Below the pieces are notes generated by a model. That model saw only the letters and a program-made list of their open reading frames with translations. It ran no database searches and was not told the DNA's origin. This document shows positions 11,371-23,214 of a stretch of 64,000 bases of DNA, piece by piece. This DNA comes from Nageia nagi (lineage: Eukaryota; Pinophyta). The DNA lies in NCBI GenBank assembly GCA_050084985.1, contig JBITNC010000001.1, forward strand, positions 80,724,001 to 80,788,000. Reading direction: 5' to 3'. Each line of letters opens with the position of its first letter. Position 1 is the stretch's first letter. The translations under genes were made by a program, and so were the position numbers.

Positions 11371-11910
11371 AATAAAATGAGTAGAAAATGATCCATAAGC
11401 GTAATTATAAAAAGTAAGATCAACAAAAGAATCATAAAAGACAACAAGGGGTGAAAGAGACTAATTTTAAAAGCAAAAACTCCTTTGATGCCTTGCAGGT
11501 AGGCAAAATCACCTACATGAAAGAAGTACGATAAAAAAAAATCATGGAAATGAAGCAAATATACAGCCAAAAGACAACGAAACAATAGAAATGGAAATGG
11601 ATAAAAATTCTAAGAAAAAGGGATCGAAACACAAAAGACAAAGAAGCGAAACAAGCCAACAAAATGATAGGTAACAAATGAACAAAGAATGTGTGATATC
11701 AAAGATAAATGAAGAAGGTATTAGGAAGAATGAAGAATAATAAATCAGTGAACATAAAGTAAAGAATGCACCAAAATGAGAGAATCCATCTATGAAAGGA
11801 TAAATAAGAGCTAAATATCTTCCACCATGAAGGGAGGATGGGAAACAAACAGTGGGAAGAAACTCATAATTAGACTTGGATAGAAAGAAGGAAAAAGAAA
11901 CCATCTGAAT

Positions 11911-12214
11911 TGTTGGAATACTCCATATTGCTCCTAAGTCCTAAGTTTTAAATTCAAATGTTTAGTATTTAGGTGATTTTCCATTTATTAAGATTTTAAA
12001 TTAATAACTTGATTAGTCATGCTTGACTAAATCTTAAGCTTGCTAGGTGTATAATAATTGATCATAAGATCCTAATCATAAGCATTTAGGTGTCATTTTG
12101 GATAATGGTTGAATGATTATTTTCTCAACCATTTCTATATTTAGCCATATCCATGGGCTATATATACTTGTAATGTTTCTAAGTTTAATAAATCAATCTT
12201 ACAATTTGTTCTCA
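11911..12214 (+). repeat. 5' LTR of element D
   Basis: Begins TGTTGGAATACTCC and ends TGTTCTCA. A TATA-like motif, GGGCTATATATACTTG, lies about 60 bp from the right end. It pairs with 15780-16083. Confidence 0.88.
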
Positions 12215-12216
12215 TT

Positions 12217-12230
12217 TGGTATCATAACCC
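12217..12230 (+). promoter_or_regulatory. primer-binding site, element D
   Basis: TGGTATCATAACCC lies 2 nt after the 5' LTR. It matches the initiator tRNA-Met complement TGGTATCAGAGCC with two differences. A second ATCATAACCC copy follows at once. Confidence 0.65.
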
Positions 12231-13472
12231 TAGGTATCATAACCCTACGGTCTGAAGGATTAGATAAAAATTTTAGTCGAGATTTGCTCATTCTTGAGAA
12301 GCTCAATTCTGCCATTGAAAAGTGTGAATCTATGCATTCACCAATATAAGAATCGTAGAGTTGGAATTTGTAGATCTAGAGAATTGTAGAGTTATCAGTA
12401 TTCTAAGAAAATCGCCCGCGCTTAGATCTAAATCACTGGCGATCCAAAGCAATCGCTAGCAATCAGACCTATGTCTGTAGAGAAGATCGATTCTAGTCAA
12501 CCATTGCCTGAGTCTGTTCAGTAGGTGACCCGCACCCAGATCAGCTTGAGAATAAGAAGCCTGTGAAAGAGTAGGTTACTGCAATCCAAACTCTCGTAGC
12601 GTTGTGAGAGTAGGTTACTGCATGAATAGAAAGAGAAATCAGCATGTGAAAAAGAAGATCGTGTGAGGAGTCCGTGTTGTAAAGAGGAGGACGACCCCGA
12701 ATCTGAAGAAGTGATAGCGCCTAGCTCGTAAGGTGATTTGCTCTTGTTGACTGTGGATATGCAGTTGGAGACGTGCTGATTGAGAAGAGTGTACCTGAGA
12801 TCTATAGACCTATTGCGTTGTGGCAAGAAGAGTCCTGTTGTGTTTAGTATAGACGACAAGAGCTCAGAGTGCGGAGAATTGTATCATTGTATCATAATCG
12901 TGTTGTGGAAGACTGTATAAACCGAAAGTGAGGAGAATTACAAGCTGTGTAGATTGTAGAAAGGAGCCTGCACTAGTGAAGAGGGAGGGAGGTTGTTGAA
13001 GACCAAGCCCGCATAGAGGACGTAAATTGCATTTGTTCACCTGCTGTTGTTCATTTTTTTTATGTCATCATTACGAATAGAGTCTCACATTCAAAGGAGT
13101 TATAATCTGCCCATCATAGGGAAACCAGATATGGAGTTGACGTGATGCTGCTATGAAGAGAAGTGATTTGCTATTGATTAAAGACTGACGAAGTCATCCA
13201 CTGTTTGTTAAATTGGAATAATTGCTGACCAGTATAGTGCAAGGCATACGGTTCTAAACCTTCCTTATTTTGAGAGGTGGAGCAGTGCTGCCAAGAAAAA
13301 AAGTTGAAGCAACCTATAGTTAATTGTTCATTATGTTTAAGAAGACAAAGAAATAGAAATCCATTTGTTTACAAAAGCTTGGCCAGCATTTGTAAAATTT
13401 TTGGATATTATGATACGCTTAAGAGGGTGTCATGTTGTTCTTCTCCAAAACATAGATGAAATATTTGATTGA
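12231..13472 (+). other. element D leader
   Basis: About 1.2 kb without a convincing frame. It is less AT-rich than the flanks and repeats short words such as GAGTAGGTTACTGCA (about 12570 and 12607). I see no known gene in it. Confidence 0.5.
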
Positions 13473-13907
13473 GAAGTGCATATTCATGGTATAGCCTCAG
13501 TTTGTATCACCATCAAGAATTATATAGTTGAACAACAACTTTTGTCTGATGACTACGAAGGAGATTCTGAAGATAATAGTGACTTATATAGTGGTTCCCC
13601 CACTCCAAGTGATTTTGAAGATGAAGATTACATTCCCCAACAATCTAAGATTGAGGATTTTAACCATGAGGTGTACAAAGAATCTGATTACGAATACACA
13701 CATGCACCACAAGGGGATCTTGAGATAATTATAATCAGGAGTGATAGTGACACATGCAAACATGATATCATTATCATCAGCAGTGACGATGAAGAAGAGC
13801 CAATTGAACTTCCACCAAAGATTGTGATAGTGAGTGATGGTGATCCTGCATTTGAAGAAAGTGAACCAATGGAAGAAAAACCGAATTGGTTTGACTTAAA
13901 TATGTAA
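13473..13907 (+). other. acidic open frame with SUMO-interaction-like motifs inside element D
   Basis: Open for about 144 codons directly after a stop at 13470-13472. There is no ATG near its beginning (the first in-frame Met is close to the C-terminus), so it would need splicing or fusion to be expressed. The predicted protein is strongly acidic, and counting from codon 13476 has three hydrophobic runs followed by acidic/serine stretches: EIIIIRSDSD (84-90), DIIIISSDDEEEP (98-109) and KIVIVSDGD (116-123). These fit the consensus of SUMO-interacting motifs. It ends NWFDLNM. It matches no Gag-Pol domain I know; a captured host exon is possible. Confidence 0.4.
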
Positions 13908-13976
13908 TCTTTCTTTATTTCTTATTGAAGAATAATTGCTTTATTTACAAAGAAAGTTGAATTTTTTTTTTAGTAT

Positions 13977-14525
13977 ATGGTCATGATGGCAGATATGTTT
14001 ACAAACTTGGAGGTGTCAAGTTTCAATGGAGAATACTATGCTTATTGGAGCATAAGAATGACAACATTACTCAAGGCGAAAGACCTTTGGAGCATTATAG
14101 AAGATGGGTATGAGGAACCCACTTAGAATTTTCTACAAGGTGAAGAAAGAAAAAAGATAAAAGAGAAGCAATATGCAAATTGCTTAGCTCTTATGGATCT
14201 AAGAAGAGCCATGGAAAAGAATGTTTTCCCTCTCTTAGCAAAGTGTCAAATAGCCCAAATGGCATGGAAATTATTGGAATCTATTTTTGAGTGTAATGTG
14301 GACACTCATCATATGAGCAAGGGGAAGCTATTTCCCTTTATCAATCCTTTCGAATTTTTTGAAGATCTATGTGAATACATGTCTTATGAAGAAGGCATGC
14401 ATGATGAATTCTTTCTCGAAAAGAAAGATGTTGACAAGTACCTTCAAGCTAAAGAGGAAGATGATGAAATTAAGCCTTTGAAACTCTCATTGAGGAGAGT
14501 AAAAATGATGAACTTCTTCTTATGA
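13977..14525 (+). pseudogene. Copia gag N-terminus, one nonsense codon (element D)
   Basis: Begins MVMMADMFTNLEVSSFNG and continues EYYAYWSIRMTTLLKAKDLW, the DUF4219 start typical of Copia Gag (FxGxNYxxWxxRMxxxL). The frame reaches IIEDGYEEPT, meets a TAG at about 14127, and then stays open through AMEKNVFPLLAKCQIAQMAW to 14525. No zinc knuckle follows in this frame. The downstream frame (14522-14842) overlaps the stop by 4 nt. Confidence 0.68.
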
Positions 14526-14842
14526 AAAAGAGAGGAGAAGATGAAAAATGTCTCATGGAGGAGACATATCAGCCATTTGATGTAAAGTGCTCCATGGAGG
14601 AGGAACCAAAGAACGAACACATTCTCAAGGAGGAGAATGAAAAGGCTCAAGATATGTGGGATGATAATCCACATAAAAATGAAGAAGCATATGAAGATGC
14701 AAGTTTGCAAGAAGAGACTTGGAAAGTCTATGAGAAAAACCTCAAGAGAAGAGGAGTATTTCCTTCCAAAGGAAGAGGATGCCAAAGAGGATTTGCTTCA
14801 TGTCGAGGAAAAGAAGAGATTGAATTGAGTTTGAAAATGTGA
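14522..14842 (+). other. charged 106-codon frame downstream of gag (element D)
   Basis: ATG overlaps the stop of the preceding frame (ATGA). The product is rich in Glu, Lys and Asp, with repeated MEE motifs (CLMEETYQPFD, CSMEEEPKNEH), likely helical, and ends RGCQRGFASCRGKEEIELSLKM. I do not recognise it. It may be a degraded gag C-terminus or linker of this element lineage. Confidence 0.35.
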
Positions 14843-15768
14843 TTTCACCATACTTCAACAAGAAAGAGGCTCAAGAAAAATTTAGTAGTGGTTACCAAGG
14901 AATGATGGCAACAAGTGAAGAATGGTGTTTAAACACACTAATGCAGAATGTGTCAAGAAGAAAAACCCTTGCTGAATAGTTCATGATTATTTCAAAAGAA
15001 ACAAGCAATCTATTACAAAATAGCTTTATGGGAAGCACCAAATCCAATCACACTAGAGGTAATGTTCTTGTGATTAATAATGATTTATTTTTTGTAAACA
15101 TATATTTGAAGCCATCAAATGAAGACTTGTGACAAGTGCAAGATGTACATCTCTCATAGAAAGAATCATTTGCAAGCTTTGATGCTTGCCTTATGAAGAT
15201 TTTAGTAAAGACAATGGAGAGCTTGGGTCACATGGATCCAAATGATGTATTAAAAATTCCTTGTGATAAGGAATATTGTAAAGCCATTATTTTGAGTGAA
15301 CATTTGTGTGAGGAGCAACAATTTATTACATTTGTAACTAGCTATTGTATAGCTATATTTTATTTGAAAATCTATCTAGAGGTCTGTGAGGTTGTTGTAT
15401 GGTAAAACCACCTACATGAGATTATTCAATGTACATACTCAAGTGGAGTATTAGGAGCTAAATGGTTAAATACCATCACATGAGAGAGGAAAAGGATGTG
15501 AAAAATTGGTTACATAGAACCAATATTTTGGGCATTATGAAGATGTACTCACTAGAAGAAGCTTTTAATGAAGGGGGAGTAGCTCATCAAAAGAAGGCAC
15601 TTGGTCATTTGCATCAAGCAGGAGCAACATCAACAAGGAAGGAGTGCCACCACACAGTTTTTGCAACTTTTAATTTTCTAATCCATGATTGGAGGAAGTG
15701 TAAGAGATAGTGTTTCTTCCAAACTTTGTGATGCTTAAAGAACTCATGGAATGAGTTCCTTTCGCATC
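14843..15768 (+). other. element D 3' interior, no recognisable pol
   Basis: Short frames only (15193-15405, 15462-15710). I see no integrase DDE, no reverse transcriptase catalytic motif and no RNase H signature. Words such as GAGAGCTTGGGTCACATGGATCC do not help assignment. Confidence 0.5.
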
Positions 15769-15779
15769 AAGGGGGAGAA
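15769..15779 (+). promoter_or_regulatory. polypurine tract, element D
   Basis: AAGGGGGAGAA ends exactly at the 3' LTR start (TGTTGG). It is the plus-strand primer expected for LTR elements and fixes the orientation as plus. Confidence 0.85.
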
Positions 15780-16083
15780 TGTTGGAATACTCCATATTTC
15801 TCATAAGTCCTCAGTTCTAAAATTCAAATGTTTAGTATTTAGGTGATTTTCCATTTATTATGATTTTAAATAAATAGCTTGATTAGTCATGCTTGACTAA
15901 ATCTTAAGCTTGCTAGGTGTATAAGAATTGGTCAAAAGGTCCTAGTCATAATCATTTAGGTGTCATTTTGGATAATGGTTGAATAGTTATTTTCTCAACG
16001 ATTTCTATATTTAGCCATATCCATGGGCTATATATACTTGTAATTTGTCTAAGTTTAATATATCAATCTTACAATTGTTCTCA
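15780..16083 (+). repeat. 3' LTR of element D
   Basis: 304 bp, TG...CA, about 93% identical by eye to 11911-12214. Followed by the TGAAT target duplication. Confidence 0.88.
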
Positions 16084-16266
16084 TGAATATGATCATGTTG
16101 TAACATAGCTATCGCTTAGAAGAATTTTGGTGGTTGGCTAACATCAGGTTATGGCTATGTTGGATTAGAAATAATATGTGATGTAATGTAATAAGTTTTG
16201 GGATCTTATCAAAACACTTTTTTTTATAATACATTTACCTTTTATCAAAAAAAATATCATCATATA

Positions 16267-17029
16267 GTGAGGAGTTTGGGTACACCAACTAGATAAAATA
16301 CCATCCAACCCTATTTTACCACCTCCACTAAAAACCCCTTTGCCTTAGTAACCCATTCCCCACCTAGTAAACCTTCCCCTGCTACCCATGAAAAAAACCT
16401 CTCCCCCCTCCACTTATATGTACCAATTTATCGATACTTCACCTTGATATTAAAAATACCCCCTCATAGTACTCACGTGTTATTTACCATTTCCTACTAA
16501 TACATATCCCATGTAAGAAAGTGACTATAGTAATAAGAGAAAAAGAATACAATACTAAGAGCATAAATATTTAGGTAAGATGCAACTAATACACTAAGCT
16601 ATAAAATGGATGTAAAGGTAATGAAAGAAACAACAATATAAGAATTACCAAAGAAAGAAGGATGAACCAAAATAGTTTTTTTTAATTCATCTTAGAGGTT
16701 TTAGAGTCCTCAAACCATTACAAAATAAGTTGGTTTTAAAATATTCATTTCTTACAGTAGCCTATTTGAAACCTATGTAATCAAAAAGTAGTGTATATCC
16801 TATACTAATCATTGTTACATATATATTTTAAATAAAAAAAATCATCAACAATACATCACTCTGAATTACCATTCATGTGCTTCACAAATGCCTCCTAGGT
16901 ATCTACATCTTTCATAACTTCTTGTATTAACTTAACATAATGCATTACTTTGACCAAAAGTAGATTTAGGCAAGCTACAATGCTTCTAAAGTTTAGGAAA
17001 TATCGAACATTAGATTAATATTAAGCTTT
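16267..17029. other. AT-rich spacer
   Basis: No gene seen. It has a C-rich stretch (16300-16410, CCACC/CCCC words) and otherwise simple AT-rich sequence with short runs. Confidence 0.5.
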
Positions 17030-17540
17030 ATCTCTTGTATTTTTACCTTTCTTTTTTCCTCTTGTGCATCAACTTCTTCCTCTTGGTTCAAGTCCCTAGG
17101 TGCCTCCTCATGGCTCAAATCCTTGACTACCTCCTTGGAAGCTACCTTGGTCCTCTCATCCATTGATTCCTCCTCTAAGGAATGATTAATGGTTTCCTCC
17201 TTTGAACTTGGGTCCTTTGTTGTCTCCTTTCCTTATTTTGTCTCATGCAAACTGGTGGGATGCAATTTTGGTACATCATCCTTTGTATCCTCCTTATTTT
17301 TTATTGCTTCATTTAAGTTATCATAATAAAAAATAGCCTTATTTTTGCATCTTTATTTTGCCCTTTTTATTTGCATTTGGGTTGAATTCATCAACATCAA
17401 ACTTTGATAGGTCCTTGCTTGTTACCTTTGATTTCCCCTTATTGCTTTCACATGAATCTTTCCAACCACACCCAACATGTACTACACCTTTGTAATGGGG
17501 ATATCGTTCTTTCAATATGTGACTCCTATATTTCAAGCTC
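17030..17540 (-). pseudogene. degenerate Glu/Lys-rich transposon-like frame
   Basis: Minus-strand frames 17536-17339 and about 17315-17040 give a charged protein: GVVHVGCGWKDSCESNKGK, then KVASKEVVKDLSHEEAPRD and EEEVDAQEEKRKVK. It resembles the low-complexity C-terminal part of plant LINE ORF1 downstream of the zinc knuckle, but there is no clear knuckle, so the assignment is weak. Stops interrupt it. Confidence 0.3.
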
Positions 17541-19140
17541 CCTTATTAGTAGCCACATGCAAGATAATCATGTTTAGTAATCCCTAATGTAGAATTTTAT
17601 TTTTTTTTGCTTTCTTAATAAACTTCTCTAAATAACTTATTACCAATTTAGCAATCCTATCTTATGGTTTTAGCAATTATTCCCTGGTAATATCTAAATG
17701 TAACCAACATAATGACTCATCATCCTTTAGGAATTTAAGAAGTTTCTCTTGTTAGTTCATTTTCTCCCTCAAGACTATGTTTCATGATTTTGAAAATCCT
17801 AAAACCTCTAAAATTAGTTGGGCAAAAATAATAAAACTCAACTCGTCCACTTCCATAAATCCATTATCCCAGTAGATAAGCACTTGTCGAGAGATGTTCT
17901 CATCATGAGTTGTTGAATAAATAAAAAAACTCATATGTTAATAGTAAAGAGATGATATTTATTTTAGCTCTAAAGGTATTAGTTTCTATGTACATAAGGT
18001 CTCCCTCATTTTATTATCCTAACTTTGTTACAACACATACATAGGAGAAGGCATAATAGAATTGCATAATTCACAATAACACAACACAAGAATTGTAGTC
18101 TCCATAGCCAAATTTAGCAAGTGAGTTACATGTGTAAAATTGTAAGACTAACCCTCTCAACCAATTCCAAGTTTCCTAAGGGTCATCAATACATGATGCA
18201 TGTATATCCTTTCCCTATTCCTTTGTTAATTTCCAATATCACTCTACATAAACCTATTATTCCCAACACCATGGTTTACATGGCCTCTTACATGCTACAT
18301 ATCAACTTCAATTTTTTGGGTGATTTCTTAATTATCCCCAAGAATGGATCCTTATAGGTCCCTCAACTAATTTCTTTTTATTGATAAATTAAATGCTATT
18401 ATAAGAAACACTTGGAATCAAAAAAAAAAAAAATTACATATATACCCATTCAAACTTCATGAATATCGAGAGAGAAATTTTGAATGCCTTACATAATAAT
18501 GTAAAAAGTGGGATGCAAAAGGAAAGGCCTTGACAACACAACTAAATAATTGCATAAATAATAGAGATGTTAATATGATAAAAGCATTATGACATCACAT
18601 ACATAGTAAATACACTATGAGATGGGGATGTGAAAAATCTTACTTCGTCTCTTCCTCTTTTATGTTAAAAATATTCAATTAGGTTATAATTAGAAGTTGT
18701 ATTTTAAAATATGTTTAATTTGTAAACTGAGCTCAAATAGAAATAAAAACCAAGTGTAGGTATAAGTATAATCCATATAGGTCATATGGATTCTATAGAT
18801 ATCTCAAATACACCATTTTTTACAATAATGATAAGATTATTATTAAGATAATAAAATAAATCCTTATAGGTTTATATATTTTGTATATACTATATTATTT
18901 TTTTATTTTACTATTTATAATTTTTATTTTTTAGATTAATCTTAACATAGCTTTCTAATGAACACTTATAATAGTTAATTGGATTTATTCTTTCAAAGTT
19001 ATGATGTTTGAAAGTCAAGTTGACTATTCCAAATTTTCTTCCAATAAATATAATTTCAATAAACCCACAATCTTACACTAACTATGATAAGTATAGTTCA
19101 ACCAATAGAATATGATAAGTGTCATGCATACATAAGTTGG
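17541..19140. other. AT-rich spacer
   Basis: No supportable gene, RNA or repeat pair. It contains a 13-base A run near 18420 and long AT-rich stretches around 18840-18950. Confidence 0.5.
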
Positions 19141-19144
19141 AAAT

Positions 19145-19300
19145 TTGTTGGTTGAGTTGGTCATGTTGTGACCCTATTTCATAGAGTGTCCCATGTTCAA
19201 ATGCCACTAAGAGTGATACAATGTACTCCGTACAGTCATCCCATAGATCATTTTTGGTCTCCCACGGAAGTTAATGAAAATTCTTTCCTCTTTATGATGC
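19145..19300 (+). repeat. SINE-like remnant
   Basis: TGGTTGAGTTGG (fits the Pol III A box TRGYNNANNNGG) is followed about 40 bases later by ATGTTCAAATGCC (close to the B box GWTCRANNC). Order and spacing suit a tRNA-derived SINE. No target duplication was found, so confidence is limited. Confidence 0.35.
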
Positions 19301-19599
19301 AATTTTTACTTCCTATTATAATATTTACATGCTTATATATACAAACCATGTTTTAGCATACAACATTACTAGAAAAAATAACAAGGGGTATATACATGCT
19401 AACAACAATGGAAGATAATGAATTAAAAGAGCTTATGAAAATCATAAATTTTAACATGTTCTATATATAGATTGAATATAGATTTATCTTCAACATTATA
19501 AGATAATTCCTAAGGTGAAACATTAAAATATTTTATAATCATAAAAAATACTCTTAAGGTTTACACTTTATTATTACAATAACTTAACCCAAATATAAT

Positions 19600-19905
19600 A
19601 AGGGGCATATCCCCAAGGGGACACCATGGTTGCAAACTGATTCAAATAGGTGGGAGGAGGTCACAAGTTCAAATCCCCTTGATGGATCCTTGGTGGTACT
19701 ACGTGGTTGCAGTTTAGATGCATTTTGGTTGTATTGTGACCAGCTTGTGGGGCTAGGATAAAAACCCTCATGTAAAAAAGTCCCACCTGGGCAAAGAACA
19801 CATGATTTACCTGAGTCCTATGATTTGCGAGAAAGATCATGACTCCAATATGATTAATGGCTATAGTTGACACACACACACAGATAATATATATATAAGA
19901 AGGGG
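19600..19905 (+). repeat. SINE-like remnant with AC/AT tail
   Basis: CACAAGTTCAAATCCCC carries a B-box match. The unit is GC-richer than its surroundings and ends in a (CA)n then (AT)n tail near 19870-19895. ATAAGGGG before and ATAAGAAGGGG after could be a decayed target duplication. The A box is poor. Confidence 0.35.
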
Positions 19906-21761
19906 CCATGGACATATATTATACATCATGGAAAAATAAACATAAAAAAAAATACAAATTTTGGAAATAATTGAAAGAAGAAGAATACATTTAAATATAC
20001 TTAATAAAATCTATAACACATGTGTACCCTATAGATGCTCCATGTGTTTACAATACACTCGAAGGAATTCGAAATGATATTAAGTATAATGTGTATACAT
20101 TATTTTTGGATTTGTAAGATTACACCATATTGCCATTTCTTTTATTATTATTATTATTATATATAAAATAAAAGAAATGGCAATATGGTGTAATCTTATA
20201 AATTAGGGCATGAAATAAATATGTGATAAATCAAACCAATGAAGCATAACAATAATTGATCTTTCATACATCACCGTGAAACATATAAATTAATACTTCT
20301 ACAACTAATTTGATGAATTTAACACATTCAAAGAAGCCTCTAAAAATCTCTTGGGTAGTACTTGAAAATTTAAGGTTTTAGGGGACACTTATCCTGAATT
20401 TATAAGGTTTTATAACCAATCTCAATTATGATCAACATCCTCATATTTAGTACCAAAAACCAAATATAAAATGAAAGAATTAATTGACACTTAAAATGGA
20501 TAAATGATGTCTAAACAAGCATCTAGGTCAAATTAGTATCCCATTAATTTTTTTTTAGGATCAAAATTATTCAAAAAAAGGAGGGACAATAATCTTGTCT
20601 TACTATAATAGGAGGGAAAAGGTCCTTTTTTTTTAGATTTTTGGAAAAATAAAAGTTTCAAGAGTTGTTTGATCACTTCAAGACTTCATCTTTAGGGTTT
20701 GTTTATCTTGATTTGACCAAAATTATTCATTTTTCAATGAAATTATCTTTAACTTTGCATGTGATGAGAGAAATATTTTCTTCATGAACTTATCTATGTA
20801 TTTGACAACCTTGGGAGAGCTCATATGGAGAAATGAATGTTCAAACAAGCCTCTAAACTAGATTAGGATCTCACAAAATCTTTCTATTATTGAAAACTCA
20901 TAAAAAAATTAGAGGAATATATATCTTTTTGTAAATTTAAAAGTTACTATGGAGTGATTTCAAACAAAATGGTAACCACCACTACCTTTCCCTCATTCCA
21001 ACTTGCAACCATCTGATGTGCAATCCTAATATCAATTCCCTTGAACAAGAGCAAGAAATCCATGTATACCACTTTCCTTATAACCTCCTTCACATCATCA
21101 CTGATAAGCAATTAAGGAGGCTCCAACTTGAGGTCCTTATGTGCTGCAGTTTCCTCCATACTCTAAATACTCATCAACCTACAAAAACTCCCACTCACCT
21201 AAGGAAACTATAAGAGACAACAACGAAGAAATTTCACACCCTCTTTAGGCTTTAAGGGGAAATAAAAATATCATTCATCACATCAATAGCCAATCCACTA
21301 CCTTTCATTATGGACTTATCACATAATCTCTCTCGTGATTCATCATATACCACCTCTTATATGGCCTTTGATGCAACATATTCCTCATATTACATTCTCC
21401 TTTTCCTATGGTGCACAAAAAACCATGATGGTCTCTATATGAATTCGTACCTAGAGACTTGGATACTCTGTCATGTGTGCTAAACATCCATATAGTAACT
21501 CCCTTACTCCTCCCTTTGGATTGAAAGTTTATTTCAAAATTTCTTTTTGGGGTAATGCAACAAATATTATGATTGAAACTAAGATTTTTATTTTATAATA
21601 ATTTAGCTCTTTAATATAAAATATAATTTTAAGAATAATTAGAAAGGTAAGTGATACAAATTATTATGGGTACTTTGTGATATCTATGTACCTTAACATT
21701 CATAAGTATTAACAAGTTTTTTTTATAAAAAAATATTCTTAACTTACTAAGACAAACATAA
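19906..21761. other. AT-rich spacer containing one foldback
   Basis: Apart from the inverted repeat at 20115-20198 I see no feature. Short frames such as 21016-21213 have no family signature. Confidence 0.5.
20115..20198. repeat. perfect 32-bp inverted repeat (foldback, MITE-like)
   Basis: The arms 20115-20146 and 20167-20198 are exact reverse complements (left arm begins TAAGATTACACCATATTGCC). The 20-nt centre is (TTA)n/(TA)n. Transcribed from either strand it would form an 84-nt hairpin. No target duplication is obvious. Confidence 0.85.
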
Positions 21762-21998
21762 TATGATATCTTTCTTGCATAACAAGATTCTCCATAAACA
21801 CTTGGTGGTCCTTAATGCAACAATATCTTTTATGATCATGATAAGGTTGACCATAATAATTTAGTGTTCCTTAATACATCAATATCTTTCTTAGCATAAT
21901 AAGGTCCCCCATGTATAGTTAGTGGTTATTCATACAATATCATGTTCTTGAAAATGACAAGATCACCATATACACTTGTTGATCCTTAATACAATAAC
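21762..21998 (+). repeat. degenerate minisatellite, about 58-bp period, four copies
   Basis: Units begin near 21765, 21821, 21881 and 21935 with (C)AATATCTTTCTT-like sequence and contain AAGGT/AAGAT...CCATA...TTAGTGGTCCTTAAT. The copies are diverged and no coding frame is conserved across them. Confidence 0.6.
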
Positions 21999-23209
21999 AT
22001 AATATATACACCTTAGTATATATAATAATCAATGCAAATTTTCTTTCAATATACTTCCATAGCTTAGAATAAATACTAATAATTATTATTATTTTTTTAC
22101 ATCCAACACATGTCTCCTTTAATTATATACAATGTAGGTATATATGTTGATGATAGCAATAATAATAGTTTTTATTATGGTAGCCCATGGATTGATCACC
22201 TAAAAGTCCCATGTCTTTTTCACTTTTTACTTTAGATGGTTCGCTTTAACTCCCCCTTCTAGCAAAGGCGAACACATAAAGTAAATGTAATATGTAGACA
22301 ATCACAATTATTCTTTTACTATATTTCGTGTTATTTATATTCATACATTTTACTTGAAAATAGTTTAAATAATTTAAAATTAGAAATAGAGGGATATTTA
22401 TCCCAATATTGAGCCTTTCTTCCACACATTAGATCATTGTACATACAATTACCCATAAGTAGACCTTCACCCTTACTCCACCTTACTTCAAACTTTCTAG
22501 TCTATTAAGATTCCTTTCAAAGCTAACATTAAAATCACAAATCATATTTAAAGCATTAATATAACTTATTTCACTCATTCAAATGATTCTTAATTTTAAT
22601 TAGATTATACTTACTATTGATATTGCAAATTTTTACTCTTTTATAACTCTTTATCAAAAGTCAATGATTCCTTCAAGAAGAAACATGGTAATACACATCC
22701 ATCTCATATTTACAATTTCAAAGAAAATTCATGTTTTCAACAAGATAAAAAATATTTCTTGTAATATAATGTGTAATAAACTTTACTTCTATACTTAATA
22801 TTCTTCTATTATAATAGTTAACTACAATTATGATTTAGAATTTGATCTATGTAGAATGATAATGACATCCATATAAAATAGTATTAATATTCATGCAACA
22901 ACATATGGTATTGAGATGCTTTCTACAATTTCCATACCCTTGTCCTTGTATTTTTAACATCATAATAAATATTTTATTATTTGAATATTTGTGAATTCAT
23001 TTTTAAATTTTAAATAAGGATACTCAAACTCCTTTTACATGTTCTACCATGTAGGGGTGAATAGATTTGAACATGGGCCTTTTATGGAATATTTGTATCA
23101 CTTCCCCAACTCTCTTAGTATGAATGGACATTATTTATATAATTTTAATTTTACAATCTTAATACAATTTTTGATGGGATTTAATGAAAATGAATGAGAC
23201 CTGATCCTT
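21999..23209. other. AT-rich spacer left of element C
   Basis: No gene, RNA or repeat that I can support. The last bases before the element are CTGATCCTT followed by the GTATT target site. Confidence 0.5.
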
Positions 23210-23214
23210 GTATT

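Larger units (their letters stand above)
11911..16083 (+). mobile_element. small non-autonomous Copia-type LTR element D
   Basis: A complete LTR element of 4,173 bp: LTRs of 304 bp at both ends, perfect 5-bp target duplication TGAAT (11906-11910 and 16084-16088), primer-binding site at 12217 and polypurine tract at 15769-15779. The LTRs differ at roughly 20 positions by eye, so it is moderately old. The interior encodes a Copia-type gag N-terminus and unassigned acidic frames, but no recognisable integrase, reverse transcriptase or RNase H. It would need enzymes from another element. Confidence 0.85.
10376..16252 (+). mobile_element. internally deleted LINE with 14-bp target duplication, interrupted by element D
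   Basis: AATATCATCATATA occurs at 10362-10375 and again at 16253-16266, directly after an A-rich 3' tail (TTTATCAAAAAAA). This is what target-primed LINE insertion leaves. Within it are a 5' untranslated stretch, an ORF1 remnant (10512-11370), a degraded charged tail to 11910 and, after Copia element D, about 165 bp of 3' end. Removing D leaves only about 1.7 kb, so endonuclease and reverse transcriptase sequences are missing. D is therefore younger than this LINE copy. Confidence 0.65.

Noticed and set aside
11310-11904. Two hydrophobic minus-strand frames (91 and 120 codons) that look like membrane proteins
   Set aside because: They are the reverse complement of a Lys/Glu-rich LINE ORF1 tail. 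Purine-rich coding DNA read backwards gives Phe/Leu/Ser-rich frames.
12518-12859. 113-codon minus-strand frame in element D leader
   Set aside because: Ser/Leu-rich with no family signature, antisense to the element and within its non-coding leader.
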